Source: Pratylenchus scribneri (Eukaryota; Nematoda; Chromadorea; Rhabditida; Pratylenchidae). From it: a DNA stretch of 64,000 nucleotides. The stretch's first letter is position 1, and each line of letters opens with the position of its first letter. The stretch is taken from the NCBI GenBank assembly GCA_030063045.1, contig JAQSEB010000017.1, positions 1,240,001-1,304,000 of the forward strand, in the 5' to 3' direction. Of the stretch, positions 43,675 to 55,642 are shown in pieces. The notes beneath the pieces were generated by a model. The model ran no database searches. It saw only the letters and a list, made by a program, of their open reading frames with translations, and was not told where the DNA came from. Made by a program: the position numbers and the translations under genes.

Positions 43675-45424
43675 ATGGTCAAATGTATCGGAAATAGATT
43701 TGTCAAAATTGCCATTTCCATTATCCGATGGGTCCCAGTGGTTTTTGTAATTTTGATTATCGGTTGGGCTTATTATACTTATCTCGTGCAATTTTGCATT
43801 TGTAAGTTGATTTTTGGATAAATTTAAATCATTTTAATTAAGATATGCTGGATGATATTGCTCAAAAAGTGATCTACTTGTTCGTTTTCCACATTCTTTT
43901 GCTCATGTTCCTTTGGTCATACTTTCAAACTGTGTTCACTCCAATTGGAAAGCCTTCAGAATTGGTTTGATTTCTTTATTAAAAAAACCTTGAAAATGGC
44001 GAAAAAAGTATTGGAAATTGCGAAAAATTACATCGGCTCAATTGTTTGTTCTATATCCCAAAGCCTATCGATAGAGCTCAAGAAGTCGCATCGAATAGTA
44101 TATATTTTGTCATGATTTGAACAAAAAATATAGGTTTTAAACCATTTGAACCAGTTTAAACCATCTTACGGTTTTTGGTTCAAAACTTATTTAAAATTGG
44201 TTAAACCTTAAGTCAAGTCATTATCAAACAATGAATTTCGACGAGATCTATCGATTTAATATATGATTTGAGGTCTAGGATAAAACTTTAAACCATTATA
44301 AACCACTATCATCTTTCCACCATTTTCAATAATTTTTTGTGAACTTTAAATATTTCCCATTCAAAAATTACTAACAATTTCCTTTTTAAGTTTTACATAC
44401 CAAGCGAAATTCGTGATCAAATGAGTCAAGCGAACAATGAAATTGAATTCAAATCAATATTGGAAGAATATGCCAAAGAACAGAAGATTCCAATAACAAA
44501 TCGGGCAATTGATGGAGGAATTCGATTTTGCTTAAAATGTTCATGCATAAAGCCGGATAGGTCTCATCACTGTTCAATTTGTGGTCATTGCGTTCTGTGA
44601 GTGAAAATATCAAATAAATTCAAAAAATAATATTTAAACTAATTTTCAGTAAATTTGATCATCATTGTCCATGGTAAATTAAATTATACGGCCAAAAATT
44701 AATATTTAATTTATTTCAGGGTAAATACATGCATCAATTTTCGCAACTACAAATTTTTCATCCTTTTCCTTGGCTACGGATTTATTCTCTGCCTCTTTGG
44801 GTTCTTCACAATTTTGCCAAATTTCATTTTATTTTGGTCCGGCAATCCAACGACGAATGCGGATTTTTTCAAATTTACCGTTTTTTTCCTCTTCTTTGTG
44901 GCCGCCATGTTTGGTCTTTCATTGTCCGCCCTTTTCTTTTATCATCTTTATTTAACCGCAAAAAACCAATCGACCGTCGGTAATGAAATATTAATTAAAA
45001 TTCAATAAAATTTGCATTTTTTAGAATCATTCCGGCCTCCGTTTTTCTCATATGGACAAGACAAAAATGGTTACAATTTGGGGGTTGGACGGAATTATCA
45101 ACAAGTTTTTGGCTCAAATAAATGGAAATGGATTTTGCCATTGTTCACCAGGTTATCCAAAAACACATTTACTAACAAAACAATCGAAAATTATTAGTCT
45201 GGGCGATGGGCAAAAATTTCCACAAAAAGTCACGCTGATGAGGCCACCAACAGCACCCAACACAGCGCATTATGGGGCATCGGACAGTGCCGAAACACAA
45301 TTTAATAATAACCAACAAGGCCGATTAAACCATCAGAACGGTGCATTTTTTTTATTTTTTTGCCCTCGCCCAGTTAAATTAATTTATTAATTTTTGTAAT
45401 TTTTCAGTTGTGGAAATGGTTTAA
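43675..45424 (+). CDS. DHHC palmitoyltransferase (ZDHHC2/15/20-like)
   Basis: Eight exons (43675-43801, 43843-43964, 44391-44596, 44650-44673, 44720-44979, 45025-45151, 45198-45340, 45408-45424) give 341 residues in frame. Two N-terminal TM segments precede the zinc-binding cysteine-rich domain CLKCSCIKPDRSHHCSICGH...FDHHCPWVNTCINFRNY, with the catalytic DHHC intact and split by a 24-bp exon. Two more TM segments follow, then the conserved NGYNLGVGRNYQQVFG (TTxE/PaCCT-like region). The enzyme transfers palmitate to cysteines of membrane proteins at Golgi or plasma membrane. The 3' end is uncertain: the spliced frame stops at VVEMV, while another frame just downstream encodes a plausible Ser/Glu-rich tail ending near 45551. 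Confidence 0.9.
44105..44310. repeat. Dispersed AT-rich repeat (GTTTAAACC type), second copy
   Basis: Within the DHHC gene's second intron. It shares TTTAAACC blocks, TTTTTGGTTCAAAAC, TCGACGAGATCTATCGATT and GAGGTCTAGGATA with the copy in the TACC intron at 20.1-20.3 kb, in the same order and orientation. Confidence 0.5.
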
Positions 45425-46069
45425 TTTTTGCACGTTTTGGTTCTTCACAAATTGAAATGCTCTCATTGCGGGAAAGAAGCCATTTATTATCCATATCATC
45501 TTCAGAAGAGGAGGAAGAAAATGAGGAAATTATTTTATCATCATTGGCTTAAATTGTTGAATATTCCATCATTTGACTTTTTTGTAAATAATTTATACAC
45601 AATTATATTCTCAAATTATATTTAAAAATAAATGTTTTTTAAATTTAAACTTATTCTAAACATGGGTTAATTAATTAATTAATGATTAGCTATGTTTTTT
45701 GTGATAGGTTTTTCAAGACTCCAGTAAGGAAGAAGCATTAATCCCGTTAAATTTTATTGGGATTTCTCATAGAGAGGTAATGTAATAACAATTATTATTA
45801 CACATTTATGTCTCTTCAGTATATTCCAAAGCACTAACCAAAATCATAGGAACAGTTTTACCGACCCAATTGACGATGAAATTTGATCATCGAAGTGTTT
45901 AATTCTCCCGAAATATATTTTAATGAATGTAAAAATGTTAACAAAATTTACTTTATCATCAACGAATATAATAAAGTGCGGAGAGCATAAAACATTAACA
46001 TCAATAAATCAACAGTAAATCCAATCATATTCTTCTTTATTCGGTCCTCTTCTTCCACATTTGTTCCAT
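45425..46069. other. Convergent spacer (DHHC / uL4)
   Basis: An alternative C-terminal frame of the DHHC gene runs to about 45551. The remainder is AT-rich, with an ATTAATTAATTAATTAATG tract near 45670. No other exon seen. Confidence 0.4.
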
Positions 46070-47262
46070 TTATGCAGCCGCCCTAAATTTGAATATTTTA
46101 AATTCATTTTTTGAATCAATAATTGTATTACTTTTGTTGTTGTCCCTTTGTTGAGGCCAGCACAGCCGCTCGACGGAGCACCGATGAATACGGGTTCAGT
46201 TTGACCATGAGTGCCGGTTTTTTCAGCGGATTGCGATGGATTTTGGCGGTCTTCTTGTGCTTTTTGATTGGACGAACAAGCTTGGCAATTTCATCGGATC
46301 GAATGAGACGGGCGAAGTCGGAATTGGCCATTTTGGCATGTGGAAGTGTGAATCCTTTCTTTGCATCCGATTTTCGGGTCCAGGTGCCAAAGATCGAGTC
46401 CAGCTTGCGGAATGCCGTCTCGGTCCAAACAATCAATCGGCCCAAATGTCCACCGGGTGCGATTTTCAGCAAATTGATATGGTTGACGGAGAGCATGGTC
46501 ACACCAGGGATGTTGCGGAATGCGCGCACAATTCCACCATCATTGTTGTACACAATCACTGGGCCACGTTTTTGTTTGTAGCGACGGTTGCGGCCTTTTC
46601 CTTTGCCGGCACGATAGCGTTTGGAATTGTAAACCTAAAAACGAATTATACACCGTAAATTATTTTCAAAATAAACCTTTTCAATGTCAGCCCACAAATT
46701 GGTTCGTTTGAGGAAGGCAACGGCCTCCTTTGTTTTGGTCAGCGATTCCACCTTGTCCGCAACAACCAGCGGAATTTCATTGAGTTGGTCGATGACATGA
46801 CCGCGAGCTTGAACCAATGCCGGCACACCGGATGCAGCAATTGCGGACACAACCGCATAGCGTCGTTGGGCCACATTGACACGTCGATGCCAGCGACGGT
46901 AAACCTTGGTTGGTGCAAACATTCGGCCACCGCGGCACATATTTCCGAATGCACCCTGGCCAGAGCGATGGGTACCTCCGCCACGAACGCGCGGGATACG
47001 GGCAACGGCTCGTCCAGTTCCCCATGACTCGGCAGATGTTTGGTGACCTAAAGTTTTGGATTTAAAATGTCAACCAAAATATGTGTAAACCTGCAGCAGT
47101 TGAGACGGCATAAGCTTGACGTTTGTTCTTGCGAATTTGATCATGGATGAAGCTGACAATGTCCGGACGAATTGGTGCACGAAAAACCGCCGGCAATTTG
47201 ACTTGTTGTCCAGTCGGTTCATTTTTCTCATTGTAGACGGTGATTAAAGGTCTTGAAGCCAT
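46070..47262 (-). CDS. rpl-4: 60S ribosomal protein uL4 (RPL4)
   Basis: Four exons (47091-47262, 46677-47047, 46132-46634, 46070-46082) encode 352 residues, matching the family length. Diagnostic stretches: [15 protein letters not shown], the loop [20 protein letters not shown] that lines the exit tunnel, [19 protein letters not shown], and a basic C-terminal half ([33 protein letters not shown]). The last exon is only 13 bp and ends the protein in AAA after GQQQK. uL4 is a core 60S protein. Codon use is stronger and GC-richer than in neighbouring genes, as expected for high expression. ATG 47260-47262 is the only sensible start. Confidence 0.97.
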
Positions 47263-47795
47263 TTTTGAAATTATTTAACTATATCTGAAATTTTATTCTT
47301 GATCTTAATCTAGTTTTATCAAAAATTGTTGTTTCGGAAAAGGGTTTAATGCCTGCATTTCGGTGGTAATGGTAATGACTAGACTAGAAACTAGAATTAC
47401 TTGGGCGGTTCGGTTGGTGATGTTCGCGTCGCGCTCGACCCGTTCGCATTCGCCCATGGAATGGAAATAGTGTTGTTGTTAAAGAATCAAAGAAATTTTA
47501 ATATTACGTATCGTCAATTCGTAAATTTAAATTTAGTAACCGATGGACAAATAATAAATACCGTATACGAAACTTGGAGAAATCAAAGCAAAGCAAGAGA
47601 ATTTATTCACTTAATTTGTGTGCCTTCTTTAATTAATAAGCTTAAATGAAAACAGATAAACATTTATCAAAAAAACATAAAAATTTGTAGCATTTGGGAA
47701 TAAATAATATAATATTTATACATTTTAATGATCACCGTGTATTTTTTATGTAAATTAAGTTCCTGCTTTTCGTTGTACATTAATACCCGTTATTA
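47263..47795. other. Spacer upstream of uL4
   Basis: Contains the uL4 promoter. A short CG-rich piece lies at 47400-47460 (GGCGGTTCGG, CGTCGCGCTCG). No exon assigned. Confidence 0.4.
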
Positions 47796-49739
47796 TTATG
47801 CATAAATGGATGAATGGAAGAAGAAAATGTTGATATCATCAATTTTAGACGGATTCCATTGCAGCCGTTGATGAAGAATTGCTCTGAAGGATTTGTGATT
47901 TATTCGTGGGTATTCCTCTCAATATGAAGGATTCACCATGGAATTATCCCTTACGTTTTGAACTTCTTTTCCCATCCATTGTTCCAGAACATCGATGAAG
48001 GGAATTTCAAATTCATTTTTGATTCTGAGATGGGAAATAAGGATTACAATGCTTTATTAATTCATTGCAAATTCTACTTGTAATTGGAAACATTCTCTTC
48101 AAGCCAGGACACCACTCGAATTATGAAAAGAGATTGGAGAATTGAGCGTCTTCGATCATGGGAAGATTCAATTTCACAGAAGGAATGATAGAGGCTTAAA
48201 ATGGAAAGGATGGATGAGTGAGGGAATTTAGAATCTTACGTGAATATGGCCTTGGATGCCAAAAACGCTATTAGTACATCGCAAGTGTAATGCGTTCTGA
48301 ATTGAAAATTGAATGGATTCTATTGCTGGATGGAATCACCTGCTAATGACCATACATGGAATGCCAATCAGTGCAAACAAATAGAGGAGTGGGACCAAAA
48401 ATCGGAATGATTTGTCAATGTATTTGTTGAAAGCCAATGGTGCAATTACCTAAATAAATGGGAATTGAATGAAGTGTTTGGCAATGCTTAAGGGCCTTTC
48501 CTATTTGTCCTACTGTACCCCCAATTTTTGCCATTCGCCCCGTCAGCAGTGTTGCAAAAAACGTCCTCGTCTTCGTCCGTCCTCTCGTCTCGTCCTCGTC
48601 TCGTCCCTAGTAAAGACGGACGAGAGGACGGACGAGAGACATTGAAAAAAATAGGGACGGACGAGGAACATTGAAAAAAAATAGGGACGGACGAGTGGAC
48701 GGACGTTTCGAATTTTTTGCAACACTGCCCGTCAGCCTCTCAATCAAATATTGCCTCAATCTGCCTTTTTAAATCAGTCCCCTTTCCTCATCCATATATC
48801 TGTTCCCCAATTCCCCTTCACATTATTAACACATTTTCCCGCACAATTAATAAAGAATAATTTAAAGTTGATTCGCCTCTAATCCCATATCCCATTCATT
48901 GGACCACTGGGGGCCTAGGCCTCCGACAAAGGCTCAGGGCGAGAGCCAGGCCCACCTATTCTCCCAAACCACTTTAGCCCTAGATTAGGACTAATGAGTT
49001 ATCAACAAATTATTCAATTGGCCAACATACCATGATAAGGGTGTGACCCGAAAAGAGTAAATCACCGCAAAGCATTTGCTTCGAATTGTCCTTTAAAAGA
49101 ACAATGGGGAATTTGCCATTTTGTTTTGTGCAAATTCACCTGAAATCCAACATGGATTGTTTGTTCCAATGTTCGCATAATGTAAATGGACAATGTCCGA
49201 TTGATGGCCGACAATCTGGGTCGACACTTTTCGGTATTATTCGAATAGCCCGGAGGCAAATTTGTTACCAACATCCTGAAAAAGGGATTATTCAAATTTG
49301 CATCAATTTACATTTACATTATTGTTCGAAGGGCATAGAGGCAACCAATTATGAATAAAATTCGACGAACAATGACCACTCGATGTTTGTGGAAAATGAA
49401 GAGGAATATCAAAGAGACACTGCTTAATGTGACCTTTTTTGGATTAAATTAACAATTCAATCTGTTTTGTTTATTTTACCATAAAATCGCCAACCGGCGT
49501 TGCCCACGGTTGTTCATTGATTAGGCTGAACACAATGTCCGGCAATGGATCACTGGAATTTGTTTTTTGAATATAAATTTGAAGCCATTTAGGGAATTTG
49601 GGGTTGGGAAAAACCTGCCAATGAAATCATGGATATAGGCCAGTGCCAACCAATTGGAGAGGGCCGAAATGATGAGAAAAATTATAATTGTGGCCAATTT
49701 ATGTGGTTCCACTGGGAATTGTTCGGCGGAATTGATCAT
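47796..49739 (-). CDS. Sphingomyelin-synthase-family membrane enzyme
   Basis: Ten exons (49615-49739, 49480-49552, 49318-49433, 49140-49275, 49031-49090, 48340-48449, 48240-48296, 48078-48194, 47955-48024, 47796-47915) give 327 residues. Hallmarks are LPDIVFSLI, the conserved VVIVRRILFIIGCLYALR, LVTNLPPG, the D3-type motif MLCGDLLFSGHT, and the D4-type THYTCDV that supplies the second catalytic His and the Asp. About six TM segments are visible. SMS enzymes move phosphocholine (or phosphoethanolamine in SMSr) from phosphatidyl lipid to ceramide in Golgi or plasma membrane. There is no long cytosolic or SAM domain before TM1, so it is shorter than vertebrate SMS. Intron 5 (48450-49030) holds an interspersed repeat split by a MITE. 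The last exon is chosen by reading-frame phase; a shorter alternative stops near 47845. Confidence 0.88.
48488..48975 (-). repeat. Interspersed ~300-bp repeat, copy B (interrupted)
   Basis: Reverse-orientation copy running from the tail (GTACAGTAGGACAAATAGG) at 48.5 kb to the head (GTCCTAATCTAGGGCTAAAG) at 48.97 kb. It lies in intron 5 of the sphingomyelin-synthase-like gene and is sense with respect to it. It is split by a MITE at 48547-48727. Copies A and C show the undisturbed sequence (CCCGTCACNCTATCAATC), which documents the insertion site. Confidence 0.85.
48547..48727. mobile_element. hAT-like MITE nested in repeat copy B
   Basis: A 181-bp element with terminal inverted repeats CAGTGTTGCAAAAAA...TTTTTTGCAACACTG. 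It is flanked by a perfect 8-bp direct repeat CCCGTCAG (48539-48546 and 48728-48735). The CAGTG termini and 8-bp duplication are the signature of hAT transposons. The interior is a foldback of GGACGAG/CTCGTCC motifs with two ATAGGGACGGACGAG direct repeats. It is too short to encode a transposase. Confidence 0.92.
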
Positions 49740-51361
49740 TTCACCTCAAGAACATTTCATTCAAAGAGAATTTGTGCCAAACATCTCAAAAATGAATTTT
49801 ATTTGTTTTTGGTGGAATCAACACAAAAATGAATGAATATAATGGCGCGGCGAAAATTAGACAAAGGCCGGGAAAAGTTGGCTCCTTTCTCGACTTAAGG
49901 GGATCATCGATTCCTTCTTATTCTTCTTTTGTACTAAAGGACGACAAAATGAAGGGGGGCCATAAGGAGAAGAAGGAGCTGGGACATAGAATAAAAGGGG
50001 AAGAGGAACCGAATAAAAAACTTGGGCCCAATGGAAAATTAAACACCCCACGGGGGCCGCGGGGGTCGTTGGACTCTGGGCCCGCCACCACCGATTGACT
50101 TTTGGGACTGCTGTGCTGATGCTCTTTTGCCCCTTTTTATTCCTTTCATAAATCTCCTTTTCCTCCCTTCTAAATAATCTACGTCAATTGAAGCAAGGAA
50201 AAATGGTTGATGAGGAATTCTGGAGGAGGATGACGCCGATTCTTCACCCAAATTTGATGTGGGAAGAATGTGACCTTTTTCCGGTGGCTTTTTTCCGGTG
50301 TGAGAAGGGCACGAATGGAATGGGGAACAAATATAGCTGCAAGCATTTTGCACTCATCCAAATGGTGTTCGGCTGGCAATTTCCCAATGAAAATGATGAG
50401 CAAATCTATTTTTGGTTGAGATCATCTTCTAAGGCAAAATCGATCATAAATGGAGATGAGGTGGATGATTTTGATTTGCTGCCAATATTTTTTGGGAAAA
50501 TAAATTTATGGGACTAAAATGATTGGATCAAGAGGCCCTCACCGAATGGATGAATCATCGCCGAAACCCTCTTCCCCATCCCGCCCCCTCCACCTTTTTA
50601 CTAATATTCTTTTGGGGAAAGGGAACATTTATTTATTTGAAAGGTAGGAAAGTTTGGAAAACAAAAAAGGCCTGAATGAATTTTGACAATTTGGGCGCAA
50701 ATCAAAGTCTCGTATCTGCCTTAATGAAATTGGACTTTGGATGGAGGGGGGGGGGGGGGATTGGCCAACAAAATTGATGGATGATGTAAAAATAAAAAAG
50801 ACATTTTGAGAGAGGCCCGGCCCCATTTCTTCCCTTATTCTTTGTTTTATTCCCGCCTCTGTGTTCGCCGAATTTTCCTCCGCCGAAGGCAACCATCAAA
50901 AAGTGTCCCTCCTCCTCCCTTCCCCCTTCCCATTTCATTCATTTTTAATCCCCCCCCCCCCCTCCCTCTTTGTCAAATATTCAAATTCGTTCGATTCCCA
51001 AATTATGGGCCATTCGACAATTCCAAATGTTTTTTTATGTTGAATTAATTTCCAAAAAGGAAGATAATCCTTTAATTCCATTGTTGGCACACTTATTATT
51101 ATTACTATGTACTATTAAAATTAATATTAATTCGCCCACCAAAGAATATCCCCTCCCAATATTTTATATCATTTCCAATCATTTTCCTTCCTTCCTTCCG
51201 CGCAATTCACTTTCTTTCCCCTCTCAATCAAAAATCGACAAAAAAGGGAAAATGACCCAGAAAGGAGCGGTTGGTACCCTTTCATGCCCAGCAGCTGCTT
51301 TTCCTTCCCCTTCGCCCCCATCAATTGCCCCGGATCATCGCCCAATAATTATTCCCTTTCA
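49740..51361. other. Spacer between the SMS-like gene and the secreted-protein gene
   Basis: No supported gene. A plus-strand open frame from ATG 50203 to 50517 (MVDEEFWRRMTPIL...) has no recognisable domain and overlaps antisense frames. G/C homopolymers occur near 50748-50758 and 50951-50961. It should contain the SMS-like promoter on the left. Confidence 0.4.
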
Positions 51362-52111
51362 ATGGCATCGGCAGTCCGTCGTTTTCATCCATTTCCACTT
51401 TTTCTGCTTTTGTTTTTTTCTTTCACTCGGCCCACCAAATCCGGCACATTCAATGGTTTATTTTTGGCCGAATTTAATTGAAATTGATGGGAATTCTAAA
51501 TAAAGGAATGGCATTGGAGGAAGCGGAAATGACAAAATGGAATTTGACGCATTTTGAGCAAAAAATTGGCAATGAAATGGCCGAAAATGGAACAAAGGAG
51601 GAAAACGGGAATGGCATAGAATTTGGCAATTTAAATGACCAAACCAAAAATTCAAACCAAAACTTGGAGGCAAAGAAAGAATCGACGGAAAGAATGTGGA
51701 TGGTATGGGAAGAGATGGCCTAAAAAATTAAATTATTTCCCAAAAGGAATTGCCTCCAATCGACTTCAATCGGGATGGCCGCCCTCAAAGGGCCTCTCTC
51801 GATGAGGACACAGCCCCGGTTTTAGGGATAATTTATATTATAAAATTGTTAAATTGATTCAGCCTGATTTGGCCACGCCCGAATTGGCATCAATTTCGGA
51901 GGAGGATGGCGACAAAAGCCCTCAAATATCCACAGATTTTTTGCGTCGATTAAGCGCCCAACAAGTGGCCAGCCAAAGGGCAAAACTTCATCGAGGCATT
52001 TTTTTGAATGATGAATAATAAAAATAATAAATAAATTCAGGTGGAAATTTGCTTCGAGGGCCCGTCAATTTTGAGGAGGCATTGCGAGTCACAGTTCCAT
52101 ATGAAGAATAA
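51362..52111 (+). CDS. Predicted small secreted protein, unrecognised
   Basis: Five exons (51362-51455, 51506-51702, 51747-51818, 51863-51995, 52041-52111) join in frame to 188 residues. The start ATG gives a strong signal peptide (basic RR, then FPLFLLLFFSFT) with likely cleavage near residue 27. The mature part is hydrophilic, acidic and Asn/Glu-rich, with no cysteines and no dibasic neuropeptide sites. It ends in a more ordered-looking LRRLSAQQVASQRAKLHRG and FEEALRVTVPYEE. Exon 4 to 5 uses donor GCATTT (GC-AG), needed to keep the frame. The function is unknown. In a plant parasite such a gene could be an effector candidate, but nothing in the sequence proves that. Confidence 0.65.
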
Positions 52112-52224
52112 ATAGAAAATGACTGATAATTTATGCATTTTTGTACATTTGGACAATTTGGGCACATAATTTCCTTTCATTTTCTTGTACTCTTTCTTGG
52201 GCAAAAATACAAATTAATAGGAGG

Positions 52225-52247
52225 TGGGGGGGGGGGGGGGGGGAGGG
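52225..52247. repeat. Poly-G run
   Basis: A near-uninterrupted G tract (GGTGGGGGGGGG...) between two convergent genes. Such runs are prone to sequencing and assembly length error. Confidence 0.8.
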
Positions 52248-52312
52248 GAGTATTTGTTTTTTTTTTGGCATTTTTGAACCCGTTTCCAATTTCGGCATCA
52301 TTCCCAAATCGA

Positions 52313-55168
52313 TTATAGTGCAGTTCGTCCATCTAATGATGCGCTGGTGATTTGGCGCATTAATGGCTCATTGAATTCCACATTGGTCAAAAGAAGCAAA
52401 TGCCGATCCATTATTTTCACTTTTGGCCTATTCAACATTAAAAGGGGATGAACTGGGATTGGGATGCCGCCACGGAGCATATCATTCACCTGGAATTTGC
52501 AATTTTGGATTACAAATAAACTGATTTCTAAAATAATTTACTTCAGAACAAATAAAATAATTAAACTCTTTTGGTATGAGTAGAATAAAGCCAAAAATTA
52601 TCAACACAATTTTACGATCAGTTTTTACTATATTGAATGTTCCGTTAATTCTGATGAGACCTTAGGGAATTTTTCCTGAAATGAATGCCTCTAATTTGTC
52701 TTTGTGAATAATTTCCGTCCCTTTCCTCTATTATTAATTAATGCTATTCTCACCATTCTTTGAAGCACTTCTCTGGCCACTAACACGGATCTGTCCAGCT
52801 CACTTTGGGCCAAAACCCCTGGGGTCAATGTTTTCTGTAAATTTCCATTTATTTTGCAAATTTATCAAAAAAAAATTCACTGACCAACACAATTTTATCC
52901 AAATTAATTTTCGGTTTCACCATTGTGCTGCTTAACCGTATTTTCATGTGCGCATCAACGCTAATTTCCATTTGTGCCACTTCCGTCTCATTTTTGGTCA
53001 GCTTGTTGCCAGCCTGACCTCCCAAAAGACTCATCACAATTTTGCCAAGCAGCGAGAAGGAAATGCCCCCGGCGGATTGGGCACGGAATTTGATGTTTGG
53101 AGGATGGATTGTGCTGAATAGAAGGGCCAATCCATGATTGGGGTGGATGGCACGTAATGTTGGGAACTATTTTGAATATTATTGAAGGAGAATAGTAAAC
53201 GGAACATACAAAATCGCCGAGGCAAAAAAGAAGACCACTGACTGGCTAAAAATGGACAAAATAATGGTAAAATTGGTTTGGCTCAAAAACTAGCCGGACA
53301 CGTAGTCCGCATGATTGGCCCAAAATGTGGGGTGGATGGGTCAATACGGGAATTGAACAATCCAATGGAATGACCGTGATGGAGCAGGGAATTTGGCATA
53401 AAATCGGCGACTAACAATTGCAACATTTGCTCCTCATTGGGTTGGCTGGGCAGCGAAAGGGCAATTGGACCTAATAGCATAAATTTATAGAGATGGATTC
53501 GATGGGATAATTAGCTAATGGGGAATTTGAATTCAATTGAAAAAGGAATTAATAATTTTTAAAAATTTCCCAAAAATGTTCTTTCTTTTGTGACCAACCG
53601 AATGGGGTTCCGCCTCTCCCACGGATGGACACTTCGCCGCTGCTGTCCACCTCAATTCCCCTTTGATCGGCCCGAATGTCGATGATGGAGTAGTCGAGGA
53701 ATAGGCTGTCGGCCCGTGAAACATTGAAACTGAAAATGGAACAGAAAGAATTAAAGGGAATTGTAGCATTCATTGGACCTGGCGAACAATTCCGAATCGG
53801 CGGTTCCATCAGAATCGGCGCCAGAGCCAGCTTCAGCTCTTCTTTAAATGAGGGGAAACAAAATTCATTTTCGTCCATTTTTATACCTTTGCCTTCTGGC
53901 CCCAACCCTCCTCATCAATTCATCAACGATGAATGTGCCATTCAATTGGGCCAAACTCAATTTGGAAGGCAACAGGGCGAGTCGCTGATTCACACGCTGA
54001 ATTAAAGATTATGGATGTTTTTTGATTTGGGTCAAATCGAAGTAAAAATGTCCTCATTTAATATTTTTCTGACCTCTTCCAATACGAAAACCACACGGGA
54101 ACAGACCAACTGAAAATATTTAAATAGCCCAAATTGCCAAAATTTCGACCTGTTCAAGCATTTCAGTGCCCGCCTCTGTCAATTCTTTCTCCAATGCAAC
54201 CTTTTTGCCTTCATCCTTTGCACCTTCTACTGAAATAACTGGCGCCTTTTCTAGTCGAAGTTGGCATCTGAAAAAGTAAATAATTTGATGAGAAAATGAA
54301 GGTGGCCAACTTTTCAATGCGGAAATTTGGTGCCCCCTGAATTTATTTTTGGACAAATAATTTGAAGGGAATTGTGAATAAACTTGGGCATGTTTTGTTG
54401 CTGAAACATTCAATAAAAGTGTGGAATCGACAATGCCCATTTTGAACAATTCGCCTGAATCCATTTTGCCTTTACAACTGAAATAAATCAGGAGAATGTC
54501 CGCGGATCAAAATATTCATACACAAAATTGATGGCCGGCATTTCGACCAAAGCTTGTTTGGGTGCCTCAGTTCTGGTTCGCAATTGGCCAGGTCCCTTTT
54601 GAACGTCCAAATGCAAATCTTGCAATTTGGTTTTGCCACCTTCCAACTACGAAAATCATATTGCCAACAAATATACCATTTTGAGGGGAACTAGTACCTG
54701 GATTTGGATTTCTTCATTGTTATTTAACGGACTTGGACCGGCGACTTGTTGGATTAAAATGTCCTTGAGGAATGTGGAAATGTAGTTTACGCCCTTCTGG
54801 GACAAACGGGCACGCACACCGGCCTTCTGAATTGAATTATTGGAATGAATGGAGGGTCATACTCCAATTAATTATCCAGTATTTATTTATTTTCCAACAT
54901 GTTTTAAAGACAAAGCATTTTAATAATATTTAACTCTAAAGCCAAATTATTATTGGCCTAAATTAAATTGAAATAAAATTAAATTGAAAAATGGTTGATT
55001 TCTAAATATTGGAAAAATTGTTGATGGATAAATTTAAAATAGCAATAATTTGTGACCCACATTTCCAAGGCCTTCGCCTGCCAATGGATTGGCCGAAATT
55101 TGTTGGGCAAAATTTGGACGGGGAACGATAAAGAGGCAAAAGAGGGGAAGAAAAAGGGAATAAGCCAT
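52313..55168 (-). CDS. BPI/LBP/CETP-family lipid-binding protein
   Basis: Fifteen exons (55061-55168, 54698-54826, 54522-54646, 54384-54477, 54311-54336, 54150-54267, 54074-54109, 53887-53996, 53779-53841, 53599-53729, 53295-53470, 53210-53245, 52885-53166, 52754-52834, 52313-52489) sum to 563 residues, typical for two-barrel members. It has a signal peptide (MAYSLFLPLFCLFIV), then the N-terminal BPI barrel (AGVRARLSQKGVNYISTFL, GAPNFRIEKCQLRLEKAP). The C-terminal barrel has DYSIIDIRADQRGIE, HHGHSIGLFNSRIDPSTP, LRAIHPNHGLALLFSTIH and the terminal HLLLLTNVEFNEP. These extracellular proteins bind lipids or LPS in a hydrophobic groove. Exon 5 is 26 bp. The exon ending TTCP seems to use donor GCTAGT (GC-AG). 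It could be co-transcribed with the upstream receptor gene 475 bp away, but this is speculative. Confidence 0.88.
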
Positions 55169-55642
55169 TTTGTGGGAAAATGGACGATGAAAGGGTGAAA
55201 CGGGTCCAATCAACTTTTATATATTTGCGCACCAAACAACAAAAAAGGGCAACAAAACAAAGGAAATGAAGCGAAATTGTAAGGTAGATGAACGGAAAAT
55301 GCTTTTTAGGGGGAAAGGGCGCGAAACCTATAAAGAAAGGACACAAAACACAAATAAATGAATAAATGAAGTCAGCCGGAGGGAGGAAAGGGTCAGTGGA
55401 ACAAACAGCCATGGGGAAAATGTTAAGTTCCAGCGATTTATGGCAAATCATTGAACGAGAGTGTTTGGGGGGAAAAGCACAAAAACAGCTTCCATTCCCA
55501 TTAATTTCGCTTTACTTTGGCCAAAAGCCCTTTTTCCCTCCCAAACTCGTTTTGCCCCGCTCCCACGCTTCTTTCCATTTGCAAATCAACACAAAATAAA
55601 GTAAAAATGAGGAAGGAATGATTTGTGTATGGATCATATTCA
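55169..55642. other. Spacer between the BPI-like gene and the 7-TM receptor
   Basis: Both neighbours are on the minus strand. No exon or repeat recognised. The gap is larger than typical nematode operon spacing. Confidence 0.4.

Noticed and set aside
48543..48725. A 60-codon frame across the MITE
   Set aside because: It lies wholly in a 181-bp TIR element and its foldback interior. There is no coding signal.
50203..50517. Plus-strand open frame MVDEEFWRRMTPIL...
   Set aside because: No recognisable domain, no neighbouring exons, and it overlaps equally open antisense frames. Left as spacer.
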